Source of the DNA: Epiperipatus broadwayi
Taxonomy: Eukaryota; Onychophora; Udeonychophora; Euonychophora; Peripatidae
Assembly (NCBI GenBank): GCA_028023455.1
Contig: JAQFVV010000186.1
Coordinates: forward strand, 370,001 to 434,000
Reading direction: 5' to 3'
Length of the DNA stretch: 64,000 bases
This document shows positions 24,130 through 36,598 of the stretch, piece by piece (the stretch's first letter is position 1; each line of letters opens with the position of its first letter). The translations under genes were made by a program, and so were the position numbers. The notes under the pieces are model-generated. The model worked only from the letters and a program-made list of their open reading frames with translations, did no database searches and was not told the DNA's origin.

Positions 24130-24290
24130 ATGCCAGCTTTTCAATGACTATTGAACTATTCTTAGTTATAGAATAAAACTAAAAAGAATAACCACAAATT
24201 TTGTTTATCTGCTGATTCTTTTTCACTGTTAAAGAAATAGGAACAACACCACCAGTATTTAATATCTATTGTTCTATATTTATAAATTAT
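24130..24290 (-). repeat. Dispersed repeat, inverted copy at 47085-47222
   Basis: GCCAGCTTTTCAATGACTAT, TTCTTAGTTATAGAATAAAA and AGGAACAACACCA all recur in reverse complement near 47.1-47.2 kb. Noncoding; family unknown. Confidence 0.65.
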
Positions 24291-24602
24291 AATATCTTAA
24301 TAAATTTTTTTTATTATCCTTTTTATATTAGTTTAGTTTTCTGCTTTGGATTGCAGCAATCTTTGTTTGTGTGTGTGTGTATAAAGTAGTTCTTTAACAA
24401 CTTGAAATTCCTTTTAGTTATTTAATGGTGTTGATTCACATTGAGATTATGAAAGATACATTTCTGACTTAGGAGAAAGATAAAAAGTTTATCTGCTTAC
24501 CCATGGTTTATATGATATTATAATACAAATGCAGCAAGATTCAAATTTGACCTTGAGTGGTTTCCTATGTCATTGAGCCGTCAGTTCTGATCCAATATAA
24601 AT

Positions 24603-24732
24603 ATTTTTTGAAAACTTATTGGCATAAAATAATGTATTTACAAAATAATATAGTCAAAATGTTCATTATTTTTTGAAAACTTATTGGCATAAAATAATGT
24701 ATTTACAAAATAATATAGTCAAAATGTTCATT
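24603..24732. repeat. Perfect 65-bp tandem duplication
   Basis: 24603-24667 and 24668-24732 are identical, indicating a recent event or an assembly duplication. Noncoding. Confidence 0.9.
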
Positions 24733-26160
24733 ATCTTTTTCACTGTTTTTATATTAAATAAATCTTAGCTGAATTTTGTTCCTTTTTTTTTTTTTTTTGC
24801 AATCTTCACATTTATTTATTAAATCCAATTAACATACAATTTTGGCTATCTAGAAGACCTTCTTCAGAGCTATAAAATACAAAATAATTAAATTTAAAAA
24901 TAAAAAAAACAACAATACTGTGATGAATACAAGGAAGTAGTAAAATTTTGTACAGATTTATATAATGCAGCCAATTTGAAAGCATTCTTGACTTGTAATA
25001 TTATTAAGATAATGTATCTACTTGACCTCTGCTTGGTTAACTTTCCATATCTTTGTAACTCTATTAAGAAAGCATTTTAATATAGTTTATCTAAATTTAA
25101 TCAATTGCATGTTTGAATAGCTTAACTATTAGACTATGTAAAATAGCACATATAAAAATAACCAAATCAAATAAATTCTTGTGAATATATCCAAACAGAA
25201 GGTATTGCTCCTACTATTACTATTACATTGTAAATGTGAACTACTGTGGCATGACATGTATTTTTATATTTCTAAAAATTATTGTAAAGGCATTGTATCA
25301 TTATTAAAATTAATTTTTATACTTGTTATTAAATAAGTAAACTAATATATTCGCAGCCATCTTGAGGCATTTCTTTGAATATCAATTTTATTTGTCTCCT
25401 AAGATGCTATTAATCACGTCTTGCAAACTTTTTTGAGTGTTAAATATTACACCAATACTATCAGCAAAAATGAGATTTGTGATTCTTTATCTGGATGTAA
25501 AAAGAATAAGTTAGGAACAAATAGTCAATCTATTTATGTTCATAATTCATAGTAGTTAGAAATAATACTAAAGACGTTCATTCTACTGGCTGTTATGTCA
25601 AAAACAGGTACTTCTATGACCTTTCTTCTGACTTTGAATTCGGGATGAGGTACACAGACAAACACATAAATAATTATGCATGCTTTAAAAGTAACGATAT
25701 AATATTATTGTTAAATGAGATTGAATCTTTATTTGTTTACAAAAAAATAAATAAATATCTAGATATTTACATCCTAATGTTTTATAATTAATATTATAAA
25801 ATCTTTAAAATAATTTATATAATTGTATTATGAATCATAAACTTTGAATAGTTTTTTTTACTTCCAATTTCTTGCGATTTTAATATCTTTCGTAATACTC
25901 AATTTTTACTAAAAATTGCAGATTACAATTTAAACAAAAGATTATATTTCCAGGGAGATCTTATTTCTAACATGTAATCTCAGTCAGATTTATTTTGATA
26001 TTTTTAATTTTTTTTGTTAAAGCATCAATCTTTTATTTTACTCTCATAAATTAAAATATAGAAACGTTTATTTATTTACAAATTTAAAGAATCTTAATCA
26101 AAGGTTACTTCTTCTATAATGTAAATCAGTAATTAGATCTAAAAATTGTTTGATTATTCA
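24733..26160. other. No gene seen
   Basis: AT-rich sequence with a T-run at 24783. Nothing recognised. Confidence 0.5.
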
Positions 26161-26183
26161 CTATGACAGTCATCGCATCACAA

Positions 26184-26192
26184 TCACGTGAC
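26184..26192. promoter_or_regulatory. CLEAR-like E-box TCACGTGAC
   Basis: The palindromic E-box CACGTG in a context bound by MiT/TFE and USF bHLH factors in animals. It sits about 210 bp upstream of the exon candidate, in one of the few less AT-rich stretches. A 6-bp core can occur by chance, so support is contextual. Confidence 0.3.
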
Positions 26193-26400
26193 AGGAATTA
26201 GTTTTCATTGATCGAAATCATTCACTGATTCAGCATCAGTAGGAAAGTTGTTTCTCACTCCCCCTATGCGTATTTGTTTAGGATGTAGTTACCTGACTTT
26301 TTTTTTAATGCTTTCTAGTTCTTATCTTAAATGTCTACGCAAGAATTATCTTTTGACATACCTTTAGTGGAAACTTAGGATTACGTATTTATTTATTATA

Positions 26401-26427
26401 ATGGCTGCTAGAGCCATAGCCGTGAGA
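26401..26427 (+). CDS. Possible first coding exon of a host gene
   Basis: ATG followed by eight codons (MAARAIAVR), ending at a strong splice donor AGA|GTAAGTAAT with GT at 26428. The codons are GC-richer than the surroundings, and MAAR starts are common for mitochondrial-targeting or signal-bearing proteins. No downstream exon was found in the window, so the gene would have a long intron or its next exon outside. Function unknown. Confidence 0.25.
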
Positions 26428-28010
26428 GTAAGTAATTTTTGTTTTGATTTCAACTAGCATTTGTTAGTAACAGGTAGCTGGAATGCTGCAAAATAAATTT
26501 TTATTAAATAGTTAATGCTATTTCATGAATATATTACAAGTTCTCTTTTGCTGTTGTTGATAACGAGAACAAAATAAAACCTCTATCTAAATTATTTACT
26601 ATTGTCGTAATAAAACTTATTATTTCATCCCCCATTCTTTGTTTTTTTTTTTTTATATAAAAAAAATACTTTGTTTTATTCCGTCTATATTAGTTTAGAT
26701 AACTTCTTAAATGATAATACTCTCCCACCCGCTCCCAAATCAATTTTTTTCCTCTCTTTAATAATTTATTATATATACTGTATTTTTAAGCGTTTGCCTT
26801 AAAATAAAGTTTAAAGTTTAAGAAATTTTGATTTATAATTAATTGTACTATATATCGTTACGTCTTTTAATGCTCGATAAAAATGATTCACTTCACATAT
26901 TATTGAATATTCTACCATGGATTATTACAACAGTTACATAACGTGAAAATAATATATATATAATTATTTAATATTAACGGTAAATAATTAGACATTTTCC
27001 ATAACTATTGTTATTATCGTTAAATAAATGATTACATTATTTTATAATATAGTAGTAAATACTTTGTATAGATAAAGAAGCAAATTTATGATGCAATAAT
27101 TCATATCAAAATTGGTCATTGCAAAGTAAATGTAATTAAATGCGATTAAGTTTTACATTTCATTGGCAATTTCACTAAAAGTACAAATCATTAAAAAAAA
27201 AAAAATTAAGCATTAATTAATATATGTACTATTTATGAGATAAATAAATATGTTGGAATAAAATCTCATCATTAATTACTATCATACAAATAGATGTATC
27301 AAGAGAGTCGCTAAGTCTGTTATTTTCATTCTCAATCAGACATCCTTAGTGGATTAGAATTAGCCCGAAGAAATTATTTTATCACTGATGGATGTCTCAG
27401 ACGTAGTGGTCTATCTAATGTAAATTAAAGATTATAGTTTATTCTACACATGTTCAATAGAGTAATTGTTATTAGTTTAATATATATATGGTAACAGTAT
27501 AGATATAGAGTAATGGTATCATGATGGAGATGTCATCATAAAGCAAACCCAATCAATAAACACAAGCAAAATCGGCATTGGAAATAAATATAAATAATTA
27601 TAAGTAATAACCCAAGAAATAATCAAGTTTTACCAATGATTAAAGACAACAGTTATTTTTTTGTGAATGGATTTAAAAATACACCATATAATCTATGACT
27701 AACCACCATCTATCTAGTCAGTGTCAAACTTAGGATGTATTATAAAGAAATCATCAATACTTTATCTTTATCTGCATGCAACTACTTAAGTGCTAAAATT
27801 ACAGAAATCCATAATTCTATCTCAAAATGCTGGGATAATTATATCAACATTGATCATCATCAATGCTTTTGATCATCTAGCACCATGAGTGTCCTATTCA
27901 TCAATGAATTTAAAGATGACCTTTACCTTTGTACTATCCAAATAATTCTATAGATCACCATCAGGATGATCACACACCCATACATCCATTCATATATATA
28001 TATATGAATA
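26428..28010. other. No gene seen (possible intron)
   Basis: AT-rich; T and A runs. If the preceding exon is real this would be intron 1. A weak inverted repeat lies at 27330-27410. Confidence 0.4.
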
Positions 28011-28015
28011 AATAA

Positions 28016-29200
28016 CCATTTTATAAAATTTGGAGATATTCAATCCTTTTTAATGCATCATTTTTGTACATCTTCATATTCCTTCTTTTCTTCATAAATT
28101 CTCTAGTCTCAGTAGAAATGATATTGGTCAATTCCTGCTTTTTTTTTCTACCAGCTATCTGTGTTGCATTTTTTAAAAGTGTATCAGTTATTTTCATATT
28201 TATTTTATTCAAATCTGAATCATGTTCAAAAACGACTAATATTTGAAACTGGTTTGTAAATTCTAATTTAAATTTATTAGAATGTTTCTGAAGATTAGGA
28301 ATATCAACTGTAAATATTGTTTTTCTTAATAATTTTTGTCTCTCTAGTTTTGCATTAACAGGTATCTTACATCTTACTAATTAATGATCACTTCCTGTGT
28401 TAAATTTATTAAGAACATTACAATCTTGAAATATGTATTTTCTGTTAATCAAAATATAATCCAATTCTTCTGTATTTTCATTTGGATGCTTCCATGTCCA
28501 TTTCCTTTTAACATTTTTCTAAAATATATATATATAATATAAAGTTTTTATTTTTCTGCAAACTCCACAAGTCTATGTCCTCTCTCATTTCTATTACCAT
28601 AAACAAAATTACCTTCAGCACTTTCATCTTTCATTTGTTTACCATTTCTAGCATTAAAGTCTCCCATAACAATTTTAAAATGTTGTTTATTCTGATCAAA
28701 ACCCTTTTGTATATCCATATAAAAATCTTCTACTACTTCATCACTATGAGAACTTGTTGGGGCATAAACCTGAATTGGTATCTGCTATTAAGTTGTAAAA
28801 CTAACCTTGCTATTCTGTCTGATACACCATCAATCTCCACAATGTTGTTGTTCCACTTTTTATTTATAATGAATCCTACTCCACTTGAATTTCCAATATT
28901 TGTGCCTTTATAGTAGAGTACATGTTCACTTTTTAAATCAATTGTCTTTTCATCTTTTTTTCTAATTTCACAAAGTCCAATAATGTCCCATTTAATATAA
29001 GGCAGTTTTTCTAATTATTGCAATCTTCCTTCATTTGAAAGTGATATGCAGTTGTAAGCACCTAAATAAAAGTCATCATCAAATGCCAGTCTGGGTTCAC
29101 AATCAGGGGATTCTTAGCACCCTCCACCTTTGTGACCAACCACTGCCTTGGTTGGTGACTTTACAGCCTCCTGAGAATAAGGGCCATGATTTATTTTGTC
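28016..29200 (-). pseudogene. RTE endonuclease (APE type), inverted segment
   Basis: Minus-strand reading with frame breaks gives DDFYLGAYNC, KWDIIGLCEIRKKDE (catalytic Glu block), GVGFIINKKWNN and DRIARLVLQL. After an eroded part come GHRLVEFAEK, KWTWKHPN, ELDYILINRKYIF and FNTGSDH, the RTE-type Trp block and the catalytic S-D-H. The linker at 28021-28212 (REFMKKRRNMKMYKNDALKR) matches the plus-strand copy at 55.9 kb. Stops show it is dead. Confidence 0.8.
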
Positions 29201-30105
29201 TGCCATGATTATATATATCTATTGAAAAAATATTTCTCATTTACACATACATTCATTCTTACCAGAGAACAAAAACCACGGTGTTTCTTGATCTTAAACT
29301 CAGAGGTAAAAAAAGCCATTAAACTCATCATGCTGGCTAATGTGTGTTGGTTAGCAGCCCATCCATGTTTGTATACTATATGAATAATCACATAGTAATA
29401 ATCGCTGCAATGATAAAAACATGTGGAATGAACATTAGGAATTTTGTAAAATGGTGTGAAAAAGAGTTGAAAATAATATAAAAAAGAGTAACTGTGAACT
29501 ACCAAAAAAAGCTGTAGAAGAGAATAAAAGTCTCAGGAATGTAGAACAACATTTTGGTATTGGTAGGAAATTTATATCTGCAATAAGAAAAAAAGATGGA
29601 ATTATTATTAAAAAGAGAGATGACATCATGAAATGGGTAGAAGTCTTCTATCAAGAATGATATAGTAATAAAAAACAAGTACTTCCTATATCTATTATAT
29701 CTTTCAAATTTCCCAGAATTTTAAATAAAGAAGTGAGACATGCAATTAAATTTATGAAGAAAGGAAAGGCTCCAGGTAATGATGGAATTATAATTGATAT
29801 ATTAAAAGAAGCAGGTGAAGAAATAGAATTTTTTTTAGCAAAGTTATATACACAATTTCTAAATGATAAAGATGTACCAAATGATTGGAAGAATGCAGTA
29901 TTAATATTTAAAAAAGGTGATAAAGAAGATATTAGCAATTACAGACCTATCAACCTTTTATCAGTTTTATACAAAATTTTTACCAAGATAATTACAACTA
30001 GTCTACAGAGAACATTGGATTTCCACCAAACCAAGAGAACAAGCTGCATTTAAAAGTGGTTTTAGTACAGTAGATCATATCCAGGTATTGAGAGAAGTTA
30101 TAGAA

Positions 30106-30291
30106 AGGACTAATGGATATGAGTTGTCATTATGCTTTGGATTTGTAGATTATGGAAAGGCATTTCATTCTATAAACATTTCTTCAGTGATTATTTTAAG
30201 GACTAATGAATATGAGTTGTCATTATGCTTTGGATTTGTAGATTATGAAAAGGCATTTCATTCTATAAACATTTCTTCAGTGATTAAGGCA
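30106..30291 (+). repeat. 93-bp in-frame duplication over RT motif A
   Basis: Copies start at 30106 and 30199 with only a few differences. The period is 31 codons, so the frame stays open through two consecutive motif A blocks. Confidence 0.85.
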
Positions 30292-30668
30292 TTGGATCAT
30301 CAAGGTATAGATCCAGGATATTTTCATATTTTAAAGAATATTTATAAAAATGCAACAGCAACAATTAGATTACATAATGGTACTAGAAAAGTCAACACTG
30401 AAAAGGGTGTAAGACAAGTTGACTCCATATCTCCAAAACTTTTTACAGCAATGCTGCAAGAAGTATTTTGCGTGGATTAAAATTGGAAGCTAAAGGAATG
30501 AAAATAAATGGAGATTATTTAAGTCATTTACATTTTGAAGATGATCTAGTTGTTTTAGCAAATAATGCTTTAGAATGTTGCAGGAGTTATCAGATGAAAG
30601 TAGGACTAAAGATAAATATTAAAAAGACTAAAGTAATGTTTAATGCATTTTTTCATAATATGAAAATA

Positions 30669-30751
30669 GGCAAAATTTTCCATACAGTAGTCCCACCCTG
30701 TGCCAACCAGAGTAATAACAGTTATGTGTTAGCATAAGAGATGGAGATCAT
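30669..30751 (+). mobile_element. 83-bp retrozyme fragment, 13-bp duplication
   Basis: Inserted in the LINE RT C-terminus. The perfect 13-bp direct repeat TAATATGAAAATA lies at 30656-30668 and 30752-30764. The insert resembles the edge of the 456-bp unit (TCCATACAGTA, CACCCTGTGCCAA, CAGAGTAAT). It does not include the ribozyme core. Confidence 0.75.
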
Positions 30752-31368
30752 TAATATGAAAATAATGATTGATTATGATGAATTAGAAAAAGTTGACAGC
30801 TACAAATATCTTGGTCAGATTATTAATACAGATGGAAACATAATGGATGAAATTAATCATAGAATTTAACTTGGTTGGAGTGCTTTTGGTAGAAATAACT
30901 TGATACTAAAAGGAAATATGCCTATGTGTTTGAAAAGGAAGGTTTTTAACAAATGTGTTTTACCAGTTCTTACTTATGGATCTGAGACTTGGATACTTAA
31001 TTGAAGATCAATACAGAGACTTCAGATCACTCAAAGAAGTTTGGAGACATGCATGTTAGGAGTAACAAGAAAAAAATCAAAAACACAATATATGGGTAAG
31101 AGAACAAGCAGGTGTTACTGACCTCATTGAAAAAATTATTGAGAAAATTAAAAAACTGAAGTGGAGTTGGGTGGGACATATTGTTAAACTAGATTCCAAG
31201 AGATTGTAAAAGACCCAAAAAGAAATTACATGTGAGAAGGATGGGTGAAATAAGAAAGTGTACAGGGGTGATGTGGTGAAGAAAAGCTAAGAAGATGGAT
31301 TGAACTTGGAGAGACCTTCATCCTGCAGTGGATTAATCATTGTTGATGATGATGATAGTAAATAATGT

Positions 31369-32978
31369 TATTGTTCGAATTTAACTTTGGGAACTCAAGT
31401 CATTTGGTCAATGTAACTGTGAACAGAATAAATTATATGCTTAATTCTATTATTAAATAATTTCACTGGATACAAATACCTTAAAACACAACTCCATGAT
31501 GTAATTAGTCACACACACTAATAATTCACAGAAAAGATAACTAGAAGAATAAAACTATCAACAAAAAAAGTTTTGAAACTTATTTTTTTAAACAATTACA
31601 GATGGCCATGACATTTGTGCTTAATTGGTTCTGAAACATGTATGAAAGTTGAAATGTAGTAAAGTAGACTATTGCTAAAAAAAAGTGTTTTTAAAATATT
31701 TATTCTTTATTGAGGTGTATTATCATATACATAACACTTTATTAATTGGTATCTGGGTTATAAATTTACCAAGAGATAGTTGAATTGTACTATTTTTTTT
31801 CTTTTCTTGATAAAAAGTTCCATAAGCTGTGTTTTTTTATTACCTTTCATAGGAAATAGCAAGTTGTCTGAAAATTGAATATATAAAAGTAGAGAACTGC
31901 CTAATAAAATAATAAAAACATTTACATAATGTGATAAACACAAAATTTTACATATTGATCAATGCTATATATAATTTCACTGAACATATTTAATTATTAT
32001 TCTCTTCTGATTTTTTTTGAGTAATAACTCATTCAATATAAATGAGTTATTCCTTATTATACTCTAAAAAAATATTTCACAAGAAAGAAAATTATTTGAA
32101 TTTGAATCTTCCGTTTCTTTTCCTGTTGAGAATGAGAATGTCCCCATATAATTTTAATCTAAGAGAAATCTTTTCAAGAAAAGCAACTAAAAATTTCTTC
32201 ACTATACTCAATTATATACAATATTTATAAGCAGGGTTGGCCTGAGAAAACCAGAGCCTGGAGCAATGGTTTCATGTGTGTGTGTGTATATATATATGTG
32301 GAGGGGGACTTTTACACATGCTAAAAATATTTAGATATTAAAAAAAAAATTTGCAGATAAAGATATATTACTTTAAAATTGTAAATCAAGTCAAGAAGGA
32401 TTTGCTTCTTTAAATTTTTTACTTATTTTGAATGAGAATTCGCTGAAAAAAAAAAAACATTCAAGAAAATAAAATATATTTTTTTGCATTATGTATATAT
32501 TTTGTTTATTCAAAATAAAATTTTACAAATTAATATCTATAATGTATAAATAATTTTTTATGATTGTTTATAAATTATAAATATGGCTTTATGTAATTTT
32601 GTTGAATGAAAATTTGAGAAAACAAAATGAAATTCATATAATGCAAAAAATTATATTTTCTTTCCTTGAATGTTTTATTTCAAATCTGTTAATAACATCA
32701 TTACAATTTATTCTTTTTTGTGAATTTTGATTTAATAAATAAAAGTGCTAATGAAAAGAATCATTTTTGACCTATACAGGTTTCACATTAACATGACCAA
32801 AACATTGTGAAATATTCAAGCATACATAATGTTTATAAGTGAAAAATCTATATAACTGCACAGCCAGTGCTTTTACAATTATATTCCTTCAATGAGATAG
32901 GATCTTCAAATTACAGAATTTTTGGAAGAAAAAAAAAAGGAAATTTCATTATATTTAGCAAGTAATAAAACCCATTTT
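31369..32978. other. No gene seen
   Basis: AT-rich; short GT/TA microsatellite near 32276-32300. No feature supported. Confidence 0.5.
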
Positions 32979-32991
32979 ATTTTTTGATTTT

Positions 32992-33218
32992 AAAACAGGT
33001 AAAACTTTACACAGTAACACACTCATAGCAAGCCAGAGTAATCAATGGATGCAAGGTTTGTGCATAAAATTCCTATCTAGTGCATACTAATAGATTAGCT
33101 TCTATATTGTGGCTTTCATCCATTGATTATTCTGGTTTGAACTGGGTGGCTCTACTATATAGAGAGTTTTGTCCCTGTTTTAACAGCTTGTGTAAGCATA
33201 GTGAATGGTGATCATGTG
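32992..33218. mobile_element. Diverged inverted retrozyme, 13-bp duplication
   Basis: Left part GAGTAATCAATGGATGC, TTGTGCATAAAAT, CTATCTA and GTGGCTTTCATCC matches the 456-bp unit. From 33118 the match continues in the opposite orientation (ATTGATTATTCTGG, GGTGGC, AGAGAGTTTTG, GATCATGTGAT). It is thus an old inverted copy. ATTTTTTGATTTT occurs directly at 32979-32991 and 33219-33231. The hammerhead core is eroded. Confidence 0.7.
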
Positions 33219-33231
33219 ATTTTTTGATTTT

Positions 33232-35030
33232 CACAGAAAGTATAGATAATATAGCTGCAGAGCCTTAATAAATATGGGGTTTTAGTGTGGTCACACTGCT
33301 TGTATCACACTTGGGTCAACTCTGATTATAAGTGTAAATGTGCACACATCAACAACATTTCATTTTTCACAATTTTTTTACTGTCAGTCCTCGCTTATAA
33401 ATCATGAAGGTAGAATTTAGGCAATATTTCACTTCAGGATTTTTTTAATTATATTCTCAATAATTTTCTTCTGTTTAGCTTTTCCTATTTTTATAGCTCC
33501 AAGTTTCCAGTTTAATTATTTTACTCCAGGTTAATACAGTTTCAGTTTAACAATTATTTTCATTTCAGGTTAGCTTTTATGAGAATATTCATGTTTTTAC
33601 CTTTAATAATTATTTCCATTGGAAGTTAACTTTTTCTTTTTCCTTTTGTAACTTCATATTTTTAGTTTAACACATTTTTACATCAGGTTAACATCAGCTG
33701 AGACAGTCATGACCTTGGATGGATTAATACATAAGGGTAATTAATAGTTTCTGTCAGGAATATAATGCTCAGTTTTTATTAAGAGATTAGCATATGATTC
33801 CTGTAAATTCCACACTATTATACATATTAGCAAAAAAATTTTAATCAAGAGTATGATCACTGTAACGTTAGACTACTAAGCTGAGTTTCTGACTACTTAT
33901 CTGACTAATAATGAACTGCTATTAAATTGTACTGTCCACATTAACTTTTGATTTTTAAAAAGCAACCCTTATATCAATCTTCTATCCATTCACATAACTA
34001 TCTCAGAAATTAATGCATTAAACTATGACCATTTGATTTTATCAGAAAGATTATTTTTTTCTTTTAAAAAATAGCATTTATACAGTAATCTGAAAAATAA
34101 TTTTTTTGGGAGATAAATCCCAATCCCTTGTTTTTTTCTAATTATTTGAAAAACAAAACATATTTATTAATTTGGAAAACACACTTCATTTTTTTCAGAT
34201 AAAGATCCTAATCTCTTTTAAGTAATTAATAAACAACTTTAAAAATTTTTAATACTTTCTTTTTTTAATTAATTGATAAACAGCTTTTAAAGATTTTTAT
34301 TTTCCCATTTCCAAAAATAAGTAAATGAAACTAAGCACAAAAAAATTTTCCCCTTTTTAAAAAATATTCTTTTTAAATCTTGTTAGAACATTTCATTTAT
34401 GTAAATCTTTTAACAATTTTATCATAGCTAAATTCCTATTTAATAAGTAACTTATCCTGCATCTAACATAAGAACATATAATTCTTTTAAATATTTATTG
34501 TAATGCTGTTAATTGTACTTTAATAAAAGATCTTTAATCAGTTTCTCAATGTTATTAGATGAATTTATCTTTTTGATCTAATAAGAAAAATTGTGATTAA
34601 ACCCTATTAAGAGTAGTTATTTAATTTTAATGGTGCATATAATATTATATATATATATATACAAAACAATTATAATTTTGATCGCTACAGAAAGTTATTT
34701 GCTATTAAGTAAAAGGTTATTTTTTGATTTCTCTTTGACATTAAAAGAACTGATAATAAAATTCTAATATCCACTTCATAAATTGTCATTGCAGTTATTA
34801 TTTGATTGTTTATATGGTAAATGAACACCGATGGGCTTCTCAAAATATGCACTGGCCATTTTTGGTGGTTTACCCACTTTTTATCAATGAGTTTAAGATC
34901 AATAAAACTTGTGGTATTTCTTTTCAATTTTGATAAATTTTAACTGAAATATCAGTTGGGTATTCTTGGAGGCATGATATATGTATGTATGATTTTTTAG
35001 AGGAGTCTATAAAGTTGTCATCCAGGGCAG
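33232..35030. other. No gene seen
   Basis: AT-rich; TA repeat near 34645. Nothing supported. Confidence 0.5.
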
Positions 35031-35039
35031 CAGTTGATG

Positions 35040-35735
35040 ATTAAAGGCAAAAGGTGTTACGAATCTCCTGATTGTGGATCCAGATTGTCATTCAGTGATA
35101 GACTTTTATTTAGCTACCTACAATTGCAAGTCATTTGAAAGTGGAGATGGATTTCATGAATATTAAATGGGATATTGTTGACTTTATTGGAAGAAATATT
35201 TTTAAAATGATTGATTACAGTGGATATGTATTATAATGGCAACAATATTGGAAGAAAATGCGAACATGTATTTTACTATAAAGTTACAAATGTTAAATAA
35301 GCAAGTGAAATATGACCTCATTACAACATAAAATGTGAGGAGAAAAGCATTGTGGGCATTTATAGTATATTAAGCAGAGCGATAAGATTAATTATTCAAT
35401 TTGATCAAAGCTTTCAAATATAAATAATTCAAATTTATGTGCCAGAAGATTTTCACCATTAGATATACAAAATTTTTTTAATCACTAGATATTTTGAAAT
35501 TATCCTGGAAGATTTGAATACCAGAATTAAAAATGATTGAAAGATGGAGGTGTTGTGGGTAAATTTGATTAGAGTGAAAGAAATGAAAGAGGACACAGAC
35601 TTGTGACATCTCCAGAAAAATTATAAATTTTTTATTTATAAAAAAATGCTAAATAAAATGAAGTTTCAGCAGAATTAGATAATATTTTGATTGATAGAAA
35701 ACATGTATTTCCAGTATTCTCAAATAGAATTAACA
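35040..35735 (+). pseudogene. Ancient RTE endonuclease fragment
   Basis: Plus-strand pieces LLIVDPDCH, DFYLATYNCKSF and, further on, ELDNILIDRKHVFP align with the endonuclease at 28-29 kb. Frames are heavily broken and spacing is shortened. Confidence 0.6.
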
Positions 35736-35744
35736 CATGAGGTG

Positions 35745-36515
35745 AACAAATGGAACTCATTGAAAACAATAACAATGATAATAATATGACTAATAGTATA
35801 AGTCTTAGTCCTCCCAGAAAACTGCATAAATATAAATAGTTAACATTCCTTAGTGGTAACAGTGTATCAGTCACTCCTAACACAGCAGAAATTACATCTG
35901 AACAAAAAAAAGTCAAAAAGCTATAGCAAAAGTTAAAAACGACTTTACACCAATTTCCAGCAATGCAACAAAATTTATAGATCTTAACTCAATTGTAAAT
36001 AATAAAGAAACAAATAAAACTAAATATGCCCCTTTCAGCAAACTAAATGAATACTGGTGAAAATATTTGCAAACAGTCTCTCTCCTTCCATGTCAATTAT
36101 TAGTATAATAGAAAACTATGATCGAGCAGGCAATGAACCAATATGATCTCACCCTTCTCTACCTGATTACTTAGAGGAACTGCAAAAACATAACATGCTA
36201 AAAAACATAAAATCAACAGGCACCTTCTCAATTAAATCTTTTATATGCTTAGAATATTTCTCAAAATGACAACATGAAGAAGCAGAGAAATCTGTAACAC
36301 ATTTAAATTTAAAAAAAAATATACTACATCACCAAAGATCCTAACCCAATAGTTCATGGTCACATCATGCATGCACCTCCAGACTTTACAGATGTTGTGC
36401 TACAAAGAAACATTTCAGAAATTGCACAGATAATAAATATCTCAAGAGAACTCACACCTAACAAAATTTGAGATTCCAACAAACTGCTGGAAAATTACAC
36501 TAAAAATGAAACATA
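35745..36515 (+). pseudogene. LINE ORF1-like fragment
   Basis: Broken plus-strand frames encode an Asn-rich start (ENNNNDNNMTNS), then ENYDRAGNEPI, PDYLEELQKHNMLKN, TGTFSIKSFICLEYFSK and VHGHIMHAPPDFTDVV. The layout suggests a LINE ORF1 with a nucleic-acid-binding domain. It sits directly left of the LINE-A piece in inverse orientation and may be LINE-A's own ORF1. No known motif is decisive. Confidence 0.4.
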
Positions 36516-36598
36516 ATCATATAGTATTTCTGTAAGAATGGAAATATAAGATAGTCCACTTGCTTATATATGTTAGCTGGAGTGAGGTCATTTTCTAG

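Larger units (their letters stand above)
28016..31368 (+). mobile_element. RTE-like LINE with inverted 5' half (twin-primed)
   Basis: The forward part (29439-31368) carries the RT and the GATGATGATG tail. The preceding 28016-29438 holds the 5' region and endonuclease on the opposite strand. The two halves join at the same element position: AATTTTRTAAAATGG is found at the left edge (28016-28030, minus) and at the start of the forward part (29440-29453). That arrangement and short overlap are what twin priming produces. TAAATAA flanks both sides as a weak duplication candidate. Confidence 0.85.
29439..31368 (+). pseudogene. RTE reverse transcriptase, forward segment
   Basis: RT pieces in order: KFMKKGKAPGNDGIIIDILK (29745-29810), DWKNAVLIFKKGDKEDISNY with RPINLL, then motif A (FVDYGKAFHSI) at 30145-30175. 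Motif A is repeated by a 93-bp in-frame duplication (30106-30291). GVRQVDSISPKLF replaces the canonical RQGDSLSP. Motif C is HFEDDLVV instead of F-A-D-D. An 83-bp retrozyme fragment interrupts at 30669-30751, and the C-terminal part has several frameshifts. Non-functional. Confidence 0.8.

Noticed and set aside
29209-29505. 98-codon minus-strand ORF
   Set aside because: Crosses the inversion junction of the twin-primed LINE, mixing 5' UTR with antisense of the forward part.
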